From assembly GCA_020723435.1 (NCBI GenBank), contig DYIV01000006.1, positions 2,329-44,374 of the forward strand: a DNA stretch of 42,046 bases, read 5' to 3'. Every line of letters starts with the position of its first letter. Within the stretch, counting starts at the first letter, position 1. Of the stretch, positions 1 to 9,845 are shown one piece after another. The stretch is from Slackia heliotrinireducens. GTDB taxonomy: Bacteria; Actinomycetota; Aquicultoria; DYIV01. Both the position numbers and the translations under genes were made by a program. The notes under the pieces were generated by a model. It made no database searches and had not been told where the DNA came from. It was given only the letters and a program-made list of their open reading frames with translations.

Positions 1-213
1 GGTTTCGAGATATCGATCAAGCAGCTCGTGGAGAAGATCGTGCAGCTCACGGGCTTCAAGGGCCAGATCCTCTGGGACGCCTCCAAGCCCGGCGGCCAGC
101 CCAGGCGCATGCTCGATACCTCCCGCGCCCGGCGGGAATTCGAGTTTGAGGCAAAGGTGCCGCTCGATGAGGGCCTGCGCCGCACAATCGAGTGGTTTGA
201 AGAGTCTCGCTAG
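1..213 (+). CDS. fcl: GDP-L-fucose synthase, C-terminal fragment (5' truncated by window edge)
   Basis: Frame +1 is open from base 1; [43 protein letters not shown]...GLRRTIEWF matches the characteristic Fcl C-terminus. Confidence 0.82.
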   Translation, partial: GFEISIKQLVEKIVQLTGFKGQILWDASKPGGQPRRMLDTSRARREFEFEAKVPLDEGLRRTIEWFEESR

Positions 214-356
214 TCCTACCGCACTAGGGCCGCAGTATGAACCTGGGCGAATCCCGACCAATGGCGGCGGTGAGCTGTCGGCCCCGGTACCTCGTATGAT
301 AGAATAACCTGTACTTCTTCCGCGCCCGGAAGTGGCGCGAGAAGGAAAGGACGCAA

Positions 357-2069
357 GTGGAGCTGCAGGACTACCTCAAGATAGTCAAGCGCCGCAAGTG
401 GGTCATCATCGAGGCATTCGTGGTGGTTCTGGTTGCGGCTGTCGTCGCATCCCTCTTCCAGACGCGCATCTATGAGTCGACCGCGACTCTGCTCGTGCGC
501 GAGCGCGATCTTGGCTCGACGCTCTTCGGCCAGATCATGCCGGAGTTGTCGATGCAGCCGGAACGCTCGCTCCAGACCCAGCTCGACCTGGTGAAGCTTC
601 GTCCGATCGCCGAGACGACGATCGAAGAGCTCAACCTCAAGATCACGCCCGATCAGCTTCTGCAGAAGGTCACCGTCGACGCTCGCCCGCAGAGCAACCT
701 TCTGACCATCAGCGTCCAAGATCCAGACCCCAAGGTCTCGCAGCGGCTCGCCAATACGCTCGCCGAGCAGTACATCGTCTGGCAGCGCGCCCTCAACACG
801 CAAGACATCGTCGCCGCGCGCGACGAGGTCAAGTCGAAGATGGCCGACACGGAGAAGAACCTCGTCGGAATCGCCAAGCGAATCGGCAAGGCGGGCGGGA
901 CGAGTCAGATGCCGGAGGACCTGCGAGCCCAGTGGGGCATGGCGACGCAGCTGTATTCGATGCTAGCTGAGAAGTACGAGCAGCTGCGAATCCTCTCCGC
1001 GACGAACAGCGGGGGCAGCGTCTTGGTGGCCCCGGCGATTCAGACTGATAGCCCGGTGAAGCCTAATATCCCGAGGAACGGGGCGCTGGGCGCCATCCTC
1101 GGTCTCGCTCTGGGCATTGGCTTCGCGTTCGTCTTCGAGCATCTCGACGACACGATCAAGTCGAAGGCCGACGTCGAGGAGGTCCTCGGCCTGCCGGTCA
1201 TGGGCCAAATCCCGGTCAACAAGACGGCGATCTCCAGCGGGGTGCGAGAGATCGTGGTCAACACAGATCGTTTCTCCGCGCCGGCGGAGGCCTTCCGTAT
1301 CTTGCGAAGCAATCTTCACTACTCGGGTGTCGACAACGCGCTGCGCACCTTCGCGATCACCAGCCCCGGGCCGGAAGAGGGCAAGACGACGGTCACGGCA
1401 AATCTCGCCGCGGCCTTTGCGACCGCCGGCAAGCGGACCCGCGTCCTCTGCTGCGACCTGCGCAAGCCGGTCGGCCATGACATCTTTCACGTGCCGGACC
1501 GCGAGGGCCTGACCGACGTGCTCTGCGACAATGTCCCGCTGGCGGACGTCATTCGCATCGAAAGAGCGAGCGGCGTTCAGGTCGTCACGAGCGGGCCGAT
1601 TCCACCCGATCCATCCGAGCTGCTTGGCTCGAAACGCATGCAGGAAGTGTTGCAGGAGGCGGGCGAGGATATCGACGTTCTACTGCTGGACACTCCGCCG
1701 ATCGGCGGTGTCAGCGACACGCTCGAGCTGGCGTCGAAGGTCGATGGCGTACTGCTGGTCGTCAACGCCAACACGACCCCGCGTGAGGCGGCAAGGCGTG
1801 CGCTGGAGACGCTCAGAGGCGTCGACGCGAACGTGATCGGTGTGGTTCTCAACGGCGTCGAGCTCGGTGGGACGTACGGCTACGGCTACGGATACTACGG
1901 CTACCGCCATTCTGATACCCCGGCGGCGGGGACGGCCGCCAGGGATACGACGGCTGCTGCGGGGCCGGATGCCGCCGCGGAGGCCTCGGTGGTTGCGGAG
2001 CCGGGCGGTAACGGAGAGGGCGCCTCGAGCGAAGAGCAGGCCGTCGAGAAGCAGGCGCCTCTCACCTAG
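357..2069 (+). CDS. Wzz-domain polysaccharide biosynthesis tyrosine autokinase (BY-kinase)
   Basis: N-terminal Wzz-like TM region, second TM, Walker A GPEEGKTT, A' RVLCCDLRKP, Walker B VLLLDTPP, C-terminal Tyr cluster YGYGYGYYGY; GTG start. Confidence 0.9.
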   Translation: MELQDYLKIVKRRKWVIIEAFVVVLVAAVVASLFQTRIYESTATLLVRERDLGSTLFGQIMPELSMQPERSLQTQLDLVKLRPIAETTIEELNLKITPDQLLQKVTVDARPQSNLLTISVQDPDPKVSQRLANTLAEQYIVWQRALNTQDIVAARDEVKSKMADTEKNLVGIAKRIGKAGGTSQMPEDLRAQWGMATQLYSMLAEKYEQLRILSATNSGGSVLVAPAIQTDSPVKPNIPRNGALGAILGLALGIGFAFVFEHLDDTIKSKADVEEVLGLPVMGQIPVNKTAISSGVREIVVNTDRFSAPAEAFRILRSNLHYSGVDNALRTFAITSPGPEEGKTTVTANLAAAFATAGKRTRVLCCDLRKPVGHDIFHVPDREGLTDVLCDNVPLADVIRIERASGVQVVTSGPIPPDPSELLGSKRMQEVLQEAGEDIDVLLLDTPPIGGVSDTLELASKVDGVLLVVNANTTPREAARRALETLRGVDANVIGVVLNGVELGGTYGYGYGYYGYRHSDTPAAGTAARDTTAAAGPDAAAEASVVAEPGGNGEGASSEEQAVEKQAPLT

Positions 2070-2130
2070 AGCGATCTTCCGCGGACTGCGAGCGTTCGGT
2101 GTGAACTTCAGGGCACAGACAGGAGGCGGC

Positions 2131-2715
2131 ATGGCCATGACCAAGGAGCAGCAGATACGGCTTCTGCAAATCGGCCTGCCCGCGCTCTGCGTACTGCTGG
2201 CTGTTCTACTGTTCGCCCCCATCTTTCCAGCAACCGGAGCAGGCCATGGTCGCATGGGCGGCGCGGCGGCAATCTACGGTTTCTTCGGCGGAGACCGCCA
2301 AGGCTGGGACAGTGAGGGATACCTGTCGGATCTGGTTACTCTTCCGGGCGCCGGTGAGCTGAAGCCGGGCGCCACGATAAGGGGAGCCGGCGCCCAGTCG
2401 CTGTGGGCCGCCGTTGCCCAGCAGATGAAGAAAGCCTCCGCCAAGGGTGGCAAGGACGCCAACGGCGAGGCCGTCGGTGGCGGTGGCGCAGCCGACGATC
2501 AGTCGCCCGGCGGCGAGTCCGGTTCGGGCGGAGGCGGCTCCGGCGCAGGCGGAGGATACACGGCCGCCGACGTCGTCAGCTACACGATCACGAGCGTAGT
2601 CAAGCACAGTTCGACGAGCGCCACGGTATATGGTACGGCGACGATGCGCGACGGAAACGTCGTCTCCGGGTCCGTTCACTGCGTGAAGGTCAACGGCCAG
2701 TGGCAGGTCGGCTGA
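2131..2715 (+). CDS. Hypothetical membrane-anchored/secreted protein with Gly/Ser-rich linker
   Basis: SD aggagg before ATG 2131 inside the longer 1840-2715 ORF; N-terminal hydrophobic segment LLQIGLPALCVLLAVLLFAPIF; GGGGAADDQSPGGESGSGGGGSGAGGG linker. Confidence 0.65.
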   Translation: MAMTKEQQIRLLQIGLPALCVLLAVLLFAPIFPATGAGHGRMGGAAAIYGFFGGDRQGWDSEGYLSDLVTLPGAGELKPGATIRGAGAQSLWAAVAQQMKKASAKGGKDANGEAVGGGGAADDQSPGGESGSGGGGSGAGGGYTAADVVSYTITSVVKHSSTSATVYGTATMRDGNVVSGSVHCVKVNGQWQVG

Positions 2716-2734
2716 TAGACGAGGTTTGCAGCGC

Positions 2735-4594
2735 ATGTTGGCTAGAGTCAGAGCAGCATTCATCGCAGTAACGCTTCTGGTGTGCTCGGCACTTGCGCTC
2801 CCCCAGGTCGCCTCGGCGGCAATCCCCGACATCGTCAACGACCCTCTGATCCGCGCGATGTTCCCCATCAACGAGCTGCGCGACATCACCGGCTACAACG
2901 GTCCCAGGACGTACCTATTCATCGGACAGAACTCCTACGAGCTGCGAACGACCGGCGGGTTCATCTCGCGTGTGGGGCTCGTGAAATTCGAGAACGGCAA
3001 CGTCCAATTCACGTGGCTGAAGTACACCTACGATCTCGACCATGAGTATGGCGACTACTTGGCACTCCATCCCGAACAGGGAGAGCTGCCGCCCTACCCG
3101 CTCGGTGTCCTCGGCACAGGCTTCTGGTATTTGCGCGACAGGAACTGGTATCCCGACTTCAAGGTGTCGGCACAAGACATGCAGACGCTCTTCTCCAAGG
3201 AAGCAACGGCCTGGAACGCAAGTGCGCCCGCGACCGAGACCATCCCGCTCAACCCGCCCTACTCCGTCGACGGTGTCATCGCCGTCGACGAAAGCGTCGG
3301 CTCCTACATCCTCGGCGCCACCGGACCGGTCACACTCGACGATCCCGGCGAGCCCTACGACGGCGCGATCCTCAACGCCGACAACTTCGGCCTCTACTGC
3401 CAGTGGTACGAGACGTCCGGCTTGGAGACGGGTGGCGGGCGCAAGTTCTTCCAGGCCGTCTCCGACGCGCTGCGCAACAAGATGGACAGTGCCGGTTCCG
3501 GCACGCAGTCAGCCATCGCCATGGCCTTCATCCGAGCACTGGCCGACCACCACATCCAGATGTACTCAAACAAGGCCGCCAACCAGGCCGCTCTGGAGAA
3601 GCTCGATTGGGCGGGGCGCGCGCTGCCCCTGGCCGGCGACTTCCTGCACATCAGCGATACCAACATCGGCGGCGTCGGCGGCAAGGGCAACAAGGTCAAC
3701 ATGTACATCCGCCGCTCGATCACCAAGGGCGTCACCCTGTACGGGAAGAACGGCTCGTCCAACGAGGCGAGCATGACCTACTACAACGCCGGCCTGCCGG
3801 GTTACTTCAACTACTTCACTGATCCGAATACCAACCCTCCCCTTGAGCCGGACTACTCGCGGCTGGAGGGCGCCTACTACCGTGGCTACACTCGCGCCTT
3901 CGTGCCCTCCAACGCGGAGCTCGACAGGGACCGATGTGTCTATGACCCAAACGGCTTCCTGCGCAACATCCTGGAGGGCTCGATGAGCCGCCGATGGTTC
4001 GGTTCGTGGAGTGGGTTCACCGGCGGAGGCCTGGCGCCGGGACAGACCCAGACGATCAGCTACCGCTACACCCTGCCGAGCGCGCTGCTGTCGGTATCCA
4101 ACGGCTACATCTACCGGCTCCAGGTGCAGAAGCAGGCCGGCACGAACGCCGATCAGTTCAGGCTCAACGTCTCGTCTCCGTACCTGTTCGTCAAAGGTGT
4201 CACCGGCGTCAGTCCCAACTACACCAATTGGCACTATGTGCGATACCTTGGCGATCTCCAGTACGACAAGCTTATCCAGGTCGTGCTGACCCCGGTCTAT
4301 CTGTCCAGGCCGGCGGCGACCGTGCGGGCGGGAAGGTACGCTTCGTTCCGTGGCTACATGTCGCCCTATCACGCGCGCTCCCCGGCGTACTTCGAGGTCT
4401 ACCGCAGGATCGGGCGCCGCTACGTGCGCGTCGCGGTCTTGAGGGCCTATGGGCTGAGCTACAACGCCTACAATCGCCGGCTGGCGGTGCGCTACCGCGT
4501 GCCGGCGCGAGGCTACTACAAGGTCCGGCTGCGCGCGCCCGGCAAGTATCGCGGCTCGTTCGTAACCGGCTACTACGCCTTCACCGCCCGGTAA
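2735..4594 (+). CDS. DUF4012-like secreted protein with Tyr/Arg-rich C-terminal beta domain
   Basis: Signal peptide MLARVRAAFIAVTLLVCSALALPQVASA; DGVIAVDES..ILGATGPVTL resembles DUF4012; EPS gene context. Confidence 0.65.
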   Translation: MLARVRAAFIAVTLLVCSALALPQVASAAIPDIVNDPLIRAMFPINELRDITGYNGPRTYLFIGQNSYELRTTGGFISRVGLVKFENGNVQFTWLKYTYDLDHEYGDYLALHPEQGELPPYPLGVLGTGFWYLRDRNWYPDFKVSAQDMQTLFSKEATAWNASAPATETIPLNPPYSVDGVIAVDESVGSYILGATGPVTLDDPGEPYDGAILNADNFGLYCQWYETSGLETGGGRKFFQAVSDALRNKMDSAGSGTQSAIAMAFIRALADHHIQMYSNKAANQAALEKLDWAGRALPLAGDFLHISDTNIGGVGGKGNKVNMYIRRSITKGVTLYGKNGSSNEASMTYYNAGLPGYFNYFTDPNTNPPLEPDYSRLEGAYYRGYTRAFVPSNAELDRDRCVYDPNGFLRNILEGSMSRRWFGSWSGFTGGGLAPGQTQTISYRYTLPSALLSVSNGYIYRLQVQKQAGTNADQFRLNVSSPYLFVKGVTGVSPNYTNWHYVRYLGDLQYDKLIQVVLTPVYLSRPAATVRAGRYASFRGYMSPYHARSPAYFEVYRRIGRRYVRVAVLRAYGLSYNAYNRRLAVRYRVPARGYYKVRLRAPGKYRGSFVTGYYAFTAR

Positions 4595-4597
4595 CGT

Positions 4598-4651
4598 CCC
4601 CGGCGCGTTTCGCCACCGCCTCTTCCCCGGCGCATTCCGCCATCGCCTCTT
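4598..4651 (+). repeat. 27-nt direct repeat x2
   Basis: CCCCGGCGCGTTTCGCCACCGCCTCTT (4598-4624) followed by CCCCGGCGCATTCCGCCATCGCCTCTT (4625-4651), directly after the DUF4012 stop. Confidence 0.8.
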
Positions 4652-4776
4652 CCATCGCACAATCGTCGTACAGATATCGCCGCGTACACCGATAACCTAG
4701 AGTGTGCCGCGCACATCGCGGCAGTGTGTCGTTGGGCTGCGAGTGCGCGGAGTGCTTGGAGTCGAACGAACGCGTG

Positions 4777-5694
4777 ATGGAAAGGCCGCTCATGCTCTAC
4801 GAACAGCGCAGGAGGAACCTATGGTTCTCGCGCCTCGTCGGTGTCGGATTCATCGCCGCGGTGGTCTTCATCCTATTCGCCGTCGTCACACTGGTCTTCG
4901 GCGGGGACGCTTTCTGGTTTGCCCTCTCGCTCGGCGTCCTCCTGGCCGTTATCGTCATAGGCTATTTGAAGACCGACCGATGGATACTGAGAAGATTCTT
5001 GCGCGAGACCGTGATGCCGCCGCGCAAGGTGCGCGATGCCCTCGAGGAGATGGCGATTGCAGCCGGCATACCGACACCGATCATCTACGTCATCGAGACG
5101 AGGACTCTCAACGCCTTCGCGCTGGGCAGAGAGCCGGCCTTTGGGGTTGTCGTCGTCACGAAGGGCCTCGTCGACACGCTTGACCAGGACGAGCTTCGGG
5201 CCGTCCTTGCCCATGAGATTGCGCACATACTCAACGGGGACAGTATGGCCGGTGGGCTCATGGCAATGATGGCCTACGCGGCCAACAGGATTCCGGCGAT
5301 CAGTATCCCGTTTCTGCGCCTGGCCGGCGTGGCCGCCGGGGCCGGTCAGTACACCGTTCTTCTGCCGGTTCTGGTGATCGTGGCGGTCTGCTGGATGCTT
5401 CCGCCGCTGGTGCGCCTCTCACAGATCCTCTTCGGTCGCAGCCGGGAGCTGCTCGCCGACAACACCGCGGTCCTGTTGACACGCGATCCGGAGGCCTTGA
5501 TCAGGGCGCTCGACAAGGTCGAGCGATACTCCAGCGTTGTGCTCAAGGCGGGTCTTTCCACATCGCACCTGTTTATCACCTCTCCGAGACCGTGGTGGAA
5601 CTCCGATCTGATCTCCACGCACCCGCCCATGGCCAAGCGCATCGAGCGCATTCGTCATACGACCGCCGTGCCGATCGCCGCGGACGTCATCTAG
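4777..5694 (+). CDS. M48 family (HtpX-like) membrane metallopeptidase
   Basis: HEIAH zinc motif in ELRAVLAHEIAHILNGD, multiple TMs; start may instead be ATG 4792. Confidence 0.85.
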   Translation: MERPLMLYEQRRRNLWFSRLVGVGFIAAVVFILFAVVTLVFGGDAFWFALSLGVLLAVIVIGYLKTDRWILRRFLRETVMPPRKVRDALEEMAIAAGIPTPIIYVIETRTLNAFALGREPAFGVVVVTKGLVDTLDQDELRAVLAHEIAHILNGDSMAGGLMAMMAYAANRIPAISIPFLRLAGVAAGAGQYTVLLPVLVIVAVCWMLPPLVRLSQILFGRSRELLADNTAVLLTRDPEALIRALDKVERYSSVVLKAGLSTSHLFITSPRPWWNSDLISTHPPMAKRIERIRHTTAVPIAADVI

Positions 5695-5902
5695 CTCGCC
5701 GCCGCTGCTCGTCCAGCGCCGCCGCTCGCAGTCGCGCCACTCCTCCCCGTCGCGCCACCGCTCGCCCGCGCCGCTGAGCAGCCGATAGGTTGGCACTGTT
5801 GTTGCTCCTGTCTCTCGAAGGGTGGGTGGCTGCTACGCGCAGCTCATCGGCAACACAGCAGCCACCACCTCTGCATTGCCGGATGACAGGGGCGAGGCGC
5901 AA

Positions 5903-7282
5903 GTGAGAGTTCGAGCAATCCGGGCGGGCCGCGAAAGGGCACTCACAACAACGTCCTCAAGGGCGCTCATTCTCCTAGGTCTTTCCGTGGTGCTGCTCGT
6001 GCCGGCGTGGGCAAGGCCCGCGAGCTCCGAGCCGGCAACGACCGGCTCGGCCGCAATGCGGCCGGCGCGCGCACAGTCGGCCGTAACGGACGCCGACAGG
6101 GCCCGGTCGAAGGTCGCGTTCACGCACATGCGACTCTCCATCTGGCCGGAATACGACGACCCGCGCGTGCTCGTCATCATGGAACCCGTCCTAGACGATT
6201 CGGTCAGACTACCCACGAAGGTCTCCTTCCTCGTTCCCAGGGGCGCCAGCGTCAGCATGGCCTGCGAGGTGGCGCCGGGCGGCGCGCACAGCTGCCGTCC
6301 TAAGGAAATCACGCGCCGCGGCGCCTGGGATGAGATCGGCTACATGGTCCTCACAGAGCGGAGACTGTTTCTCGAGTATCACTACGATCCCGACCTCGGT
6401 TCGCCAAACAGGCGACTCGATTTCAACTACTTGTCCACCGCCGTGATTGGACGTCTCGACGTCGAGGTCCAGCAACCTGTCGGCGCGACCGGATTCACGA
6501 TGACCCCGCGGCCGCAGGCTACGGTGAAGACCCCCGGCGGATTCGTGTATCACCAGTATGGGTTCGGCGAGGTTCGCCCGGGCAAGGCGGTGTCTGTGGC
6601 GATCGGCTACGCGAAGGCCGATCGGGAGGCCGCGGCTCCTGCCACGGCGGCTGGTCGCGCGGTCGGGGAGCCTCGCGCCGCGGAGCAGCCTCGGGCGACT
6701 TCCGGGACCGGAAGGGGTTTGGACGTCGCCGTCGGGTTGTTCGGTCTCGCGGGCCTCATCGGCGCCGTCGCGTACCTGTTGCTCTTGGGAGCCACGACCG
6801 CGCCCGAGGCACCCGACAAGACGCCGGAGGGGAAGCGGGTGTCAGGGCCGGGAGCTCACGCAGGCAGTGCGCCGGGGGCAGGAGCCGAAGCGAGCGGTAG
6901 GGCGGCGGCCGAAGCGGGATCCAAGGCGGGCAACGGGGCAGGGAATGAAGTGGGGGCCGGGGATGGCGAGGGGGCTCGTGAGGGGGCTGGCGAGAGAGTC
7001 GGCGATGGAGCTGGCGAGGGAGCGGTCCTATGCAGCAACTGCGGTGCCGGACTTGGGCTGGCCGATACCGAGTGTCCTCGTTGCGGCATGTCACAAGAAT
7101 TGGTCTGTGTCAGATGTGGCGCCCGGTGCGGGCGCGACAACGAGTTCTGCCCCGAGTGTGGCGCGGAACTTGCTATCCTGGCCAGACAGCGGAACATCAC
7201 GTTGGTTGACGCCAACGACCTGGCGGAAAGGATGAGAGCGCATGGCGAAGGCGGAGAAGAAGCCGGTCGGGAAGAAGGGTAA
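5903..7282 (+). CDS. Membrane protein: secreted beta-type domain, TM, Ala/Gly/Glu-rich linker, C-terminal double zinc ribbon
   Basis: CSNCGAGLGLADTECPRCG and CVRCGARCGRDNEFCPECG; TM VAVGLFGLAGLIGAVAYLLLLG; GTG start with upstream gggcgagg. Confidence 0.7.
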   Translation: MRVRAIRAGRERALTTTSSRALILLGLSVVLLVPAWARPASSEPATTGSAAMRPARAQSAVTDADRARSKVAFTHMRLSIWPEYDDPRVLVIMEPVLDDSVRLPTKVSFLVPRGASVSMACEVAPGGAHSCRPKEITRRGAWDEIGYMVLTERRLFLEYHYDPDLGSPNRRLDFNYLSTAVIGRLDVEVQQPVGATGFTMTPRPQATVKTPGGFVYHQYGFGEVRPGKAVSVAIGYAKADREAAAPATAAGRAVGEPRAAEQPRATSGTGRGLDVAVGLFGLAGLIGAVAYLLLLGATTAPEAPDKTPEGKRVSGPGAHAGSAPGAGAEASGRAAAEAGSKAGNGAGNEVGAGDGEGAREGAGERVGDGAGEGAVLCSNCGAGLGLADTECPRCGMSQELVCVRCGARCGRDNEFCPECGAELAILARQRNITLVDANDLAERMRAHGEGGEEAGREEG

Positions 7283-7874
7283 GAAGCGGCCGAACGGTCT
7301 GCGAGAACGGAAGCGGGAGGAGTTCGAGCGAGAGGGCGCCGGGTCGCCTGCCCGGTCGTGGATGATCGCGGCGGCAATCGGATTCTCGCTCATGGCGATT
7401 GTGGGATTCGCAATGGTCAGGGCCGGCTCGCAGTCCGAGCCGGAGCGCGCGGCCGTCACGGGATCCCAAGACTATACGGCCTCGGGCAACGTCGAGATGA
7501 CCGACGTCAAGGCGAAGGTCGCCGGAGGCAAGGTGGTCTTCCCACTGCCCGTGCTCAAGGAGAAGAAGCTGCTCTACTTCAAATACCAGAAGGACGGCGT
7601 CGACGTTCCATTGATGGCCATGCTCACGCCCTCCGGTCGCGTCTTCACGGGCAGCTCGATGTGCGAGCCGTGCCGGTCTGATAGATTTCACACCGAGCCC
7701 GACGGAACGCTGACCTGCAATGCGTGCGGGACGAAGTGGGACCTCGAGACGCTCAAGGGTATCTCGGGTGGGTGCCCGAACTATCCGCCACAGGAGATGA
7801 AGAACGAAGTCCGCGGCGGGCAGATCGTGCTCAAGGAAGGCGACGTTCGCGGATGGCAGCCCAGACCCGTGTAG
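7242..7874 (+). CDS. DUF2318-like membrane-anchored protein (Fe transport-associated)
   Basis: CEPCRSDRF...LTCNACGTKWDLETLKGISGGCPNYPP Cys pattern typical of DUF2318 C-terminus; overlaps the previous CDS by 41 nt. Confidence 0.75.
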   Translation: MAKAEKKPVGKKGKKRPNGLRERKREEFEREGAGSPARSWMIAAAIGFSLMAIVGFAMVRAGSQSEPERAAVTGSQDYTASGNVEMTDVKAKVAGGKVVFPLPVLKEKKLLYFKYQKDGVDVPLMAMLTPSGRVFTGSSMCEPCRSDRFHTEPDGTLTCNACGTKWDLETLKGISGGCPNYPPQEMKNEVRGGQIVLKEGDVRGWQPRPV

Positions 7875-7884
7875 GGAATCGGGG

Positions 7885-9039
7885 ATGAGAATCCTAGCGA
7901 TCGCTCTCAACAACCTTAGACGACGCAAGGGCCGGACGCTCTTCCAGGCGCTCGGCCTTCTCATCGGCATTGCCGCGGTGGTGACGCTCGTCGCGGTCAC
8001 GACGGCGATGCGCGCCGACCTTGAGAAGAAGATCGACGAGTTCGGATCCAACCTCGTCATCGTCCCCAAGGCAAACGACCTTTCGCTGTCCTACGGCGGC
8101 ATCACCCTTCCCAACACGGCGGGCGCGAAGTACCTGCGAGAGAAGGATGCCGCGCTCATCCGCACCATCCCTGACGGCGAGAGCATCAACGTCGTGGCGC
8201 CCAAGCTGCTCGCTCCAGTAGAGGCCGACGCCAGACGTCTGCTCATGGTGGGAGTCTTGTTCCCGGAGGAGCTCAGGGCCAAGAAATGGTGGCGCCTGCG
8301 CGGCACGAAGCCGACGGCGCCGGATCAGGTGATCGTCGGCGCCAACGCCGGCTCGAAGCTCGGCGTGCGCCCCGGGAGCCCGATTGAAGTCAACGGCGAG
8401 AAGTTCCAGGTGGCGGCGCTGCTGCGCCCAACCGGATCGAGTGAGGACGATCTGATCTTCGCCGACCTGCACAGGACTCAGAACTTGCTCGGCGTGCCCG
8501 GCAAGGTGAGCATGATCGAGGTCTCCGCGTGGTGCTCGAGCTGTCCGATCGAGAGGATTGTCGCCCAGACCGCGTATGTTCTGCCCAGCGCCAAGGTGAC
8601 GGCGGTCAAGCAGGCGGCTGCGGCGCGCAAGACGACCGTCGACCTGGTCACGAAGTTCTCACTCGGCATCGCCGGCGCCGTGCTTGCCGTGGGGGCGCTG
8701 ATCGTCTTCACGACGATGATGGCATCGGTCAGCGAGCGTACGCGGGAGATCGGCGTCTTCAGGGCGATCGGTTTTCGCAAGAGGCACGTGATGAAGATAT
8801 TCTTCTTTGAGATACTCCTGCTGAGCCTGCTGGCAGGAGCCGCGGGTTTTGTTGTGGGCACGGGAGGGGCGCAGCTACTGGCGCCGCGCCTGGCGGGTGC
8901 GGCGGTCTCCGTCAGATGGGATCCGCTCGTCGCCGCGGGGGCGATTGTCCTGGCGCTCGTCATCGGCTTCGGGGCAAGTTGGTACCCGGCGCGTCGCGCG
9001 TCACAGCTGGACCCGGTCGAGGCGCTGAGGAGTCTGTAG
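7885..9039 (+). CDS. ABC transporter permease, FtsX/MacB family
   Basis: N-terminal TM, MacB-like periplasmic domain, three C-terminal TMs, ERTREIGVFRAIGFRKRHVMKIF, PARRASQLDPVEALRSL. Confidence 0.9.
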   Translation: MRILAIALNNLRRRKGRTLFQALGLLIGIAAVVTLVAVTTAMRADLEKKIDEFGSNLVIVPKANDLSLSYGGITLPNTAGAKYLREKDAALIRTIPDGESINVVAPKLLAPVEADARRLLMVGVLFPEELRAKKWWRLRGTKPTAPDQVIVGANAGSKLGVRPGSPIEVNGEKFQVAALLRPTGSSEDDLIFADLHRTQNLLGVPGKVSMIEVSAWCSSCPIERIVAQTAYVLPSAKVTAVKQAAAARKTTVDLVTKFSLGIAGAVLAVGALIVFTTMMASVSERTREIGVFRAIGFRKRHVMKIFFFEILLLSLLAGAAGFVVGTGGAQLLAPRLAGAAVSVRWDPLVAAGAIVLALVIGFGASWYPARRASQLDPVEALRSL

Positions 9040-9765
9040 ATGGTTGATGTCGAGGACAGAGTTGGCTCGCTGCTCGAGCTGGTTCACATAACAAAGACGT
9101 ATCAGGGCCCGGAGGGCGGCGTGTCGGCGCTCGACGACGTGTCGATCGCCATAGAGGAAGGGGATTTCGCCGCCGTGATGGGGCCGTCCGGATCGGGCAA
9201 ATCGACCCTGCTGACGATCCTCGGAGCCATGAATCCGCCGACCAGCGGCAAGATGTACGTCGACGGGATCGACGTCTACGGCCTTTCGGTAGAGCGGCTC
9301 GCCGATTTTCGCAAGCGCTATCTCGGCTTCGTCTTTCAGCAGCACCAACTCATCCCATACCTGACGGCTGCCGAGAACGTGATGCTGCCACTGGTGATCT
9401 GCGAGTGCGACGGCTCCAAACGGGCAATGGCCGAGCGTGCGCTGGAGCGTGTCGGTCTGGCCGGCATGGGCGGGCGGCTGCCCAATCAGCTCTCAGGCGG
9501 AGAACAGGGCAGGGTGGCGATCGCCCGGGCCGTCGTCAACGAGCCTGTCATCGTCCTGGCCGACGAGCCGACCGGCGCGCTCGATTCTCAGACCGGCGAG
9601 GAGATCATGGCGCTGTTCAAGCAGCTCAATGATGACGGTCACACGATCGTCATGGTCACGCACAATCACGAGAACGCCGCGCACGCCAAGCGCATCGTCT
9701 GCTTGAAGGACGGCAGGCTGCCCGAGGCCGAAGAGGCAAGCCCCGGCGCGTATTGCATCAAGTAG
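9040..9765 (+). CDS. ABC transporter ATP-binding protein, LolD/MacB-like
   Basis: GPSGSGKST, LSGGEQGRVAIARA, VLADEPTGALDSQTG; starts immediately after the permease stop. Confidence 0.92.
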   Translation: MVDVEDRVGSLLELVHITKTYQGPEGGVSALDDVSIAIEEGDFAAVMGPSGSGKSTLLTILGAMNPPTSGKMYVDGIDVYGLSVERLADFRKRYLGFVFQQHQLIPYLTAAENVMLPLVICECDGSKRAMAERALERVGLAGMGGRLPNQLSGGEQGRVAIARAVVNEPVIVLADEPTGALDSQTGEEIMALFKQLNDDGHTIVMVTHNHENAAHAKRIVCLKDGRLPEAEEASPGAYCIK

Positions 9766-9845
9766 CGGCCTGCTGGAGCCCGACAGCCTTCCTTTCTGGT
9801 ATCTTAGTGACTCGAATCAGCCATCCCGCAAGCAGGAGGATACCA

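Noticed and set aside
3566-4660. 364-aa minus-strand ORF antisense to the DUF4012 gene
   Set aside because: Shadow ORF; its repeated KRRWRNAPGKRRWRNAPG start is just the 27-nt DNA repeat read on the other strand.
5695-5790. Repetitive gccgcc/cgcgcc tract after the M48 gene
   Set aside because: Low-complexity GC-rich intergenic sequence without defined unit.
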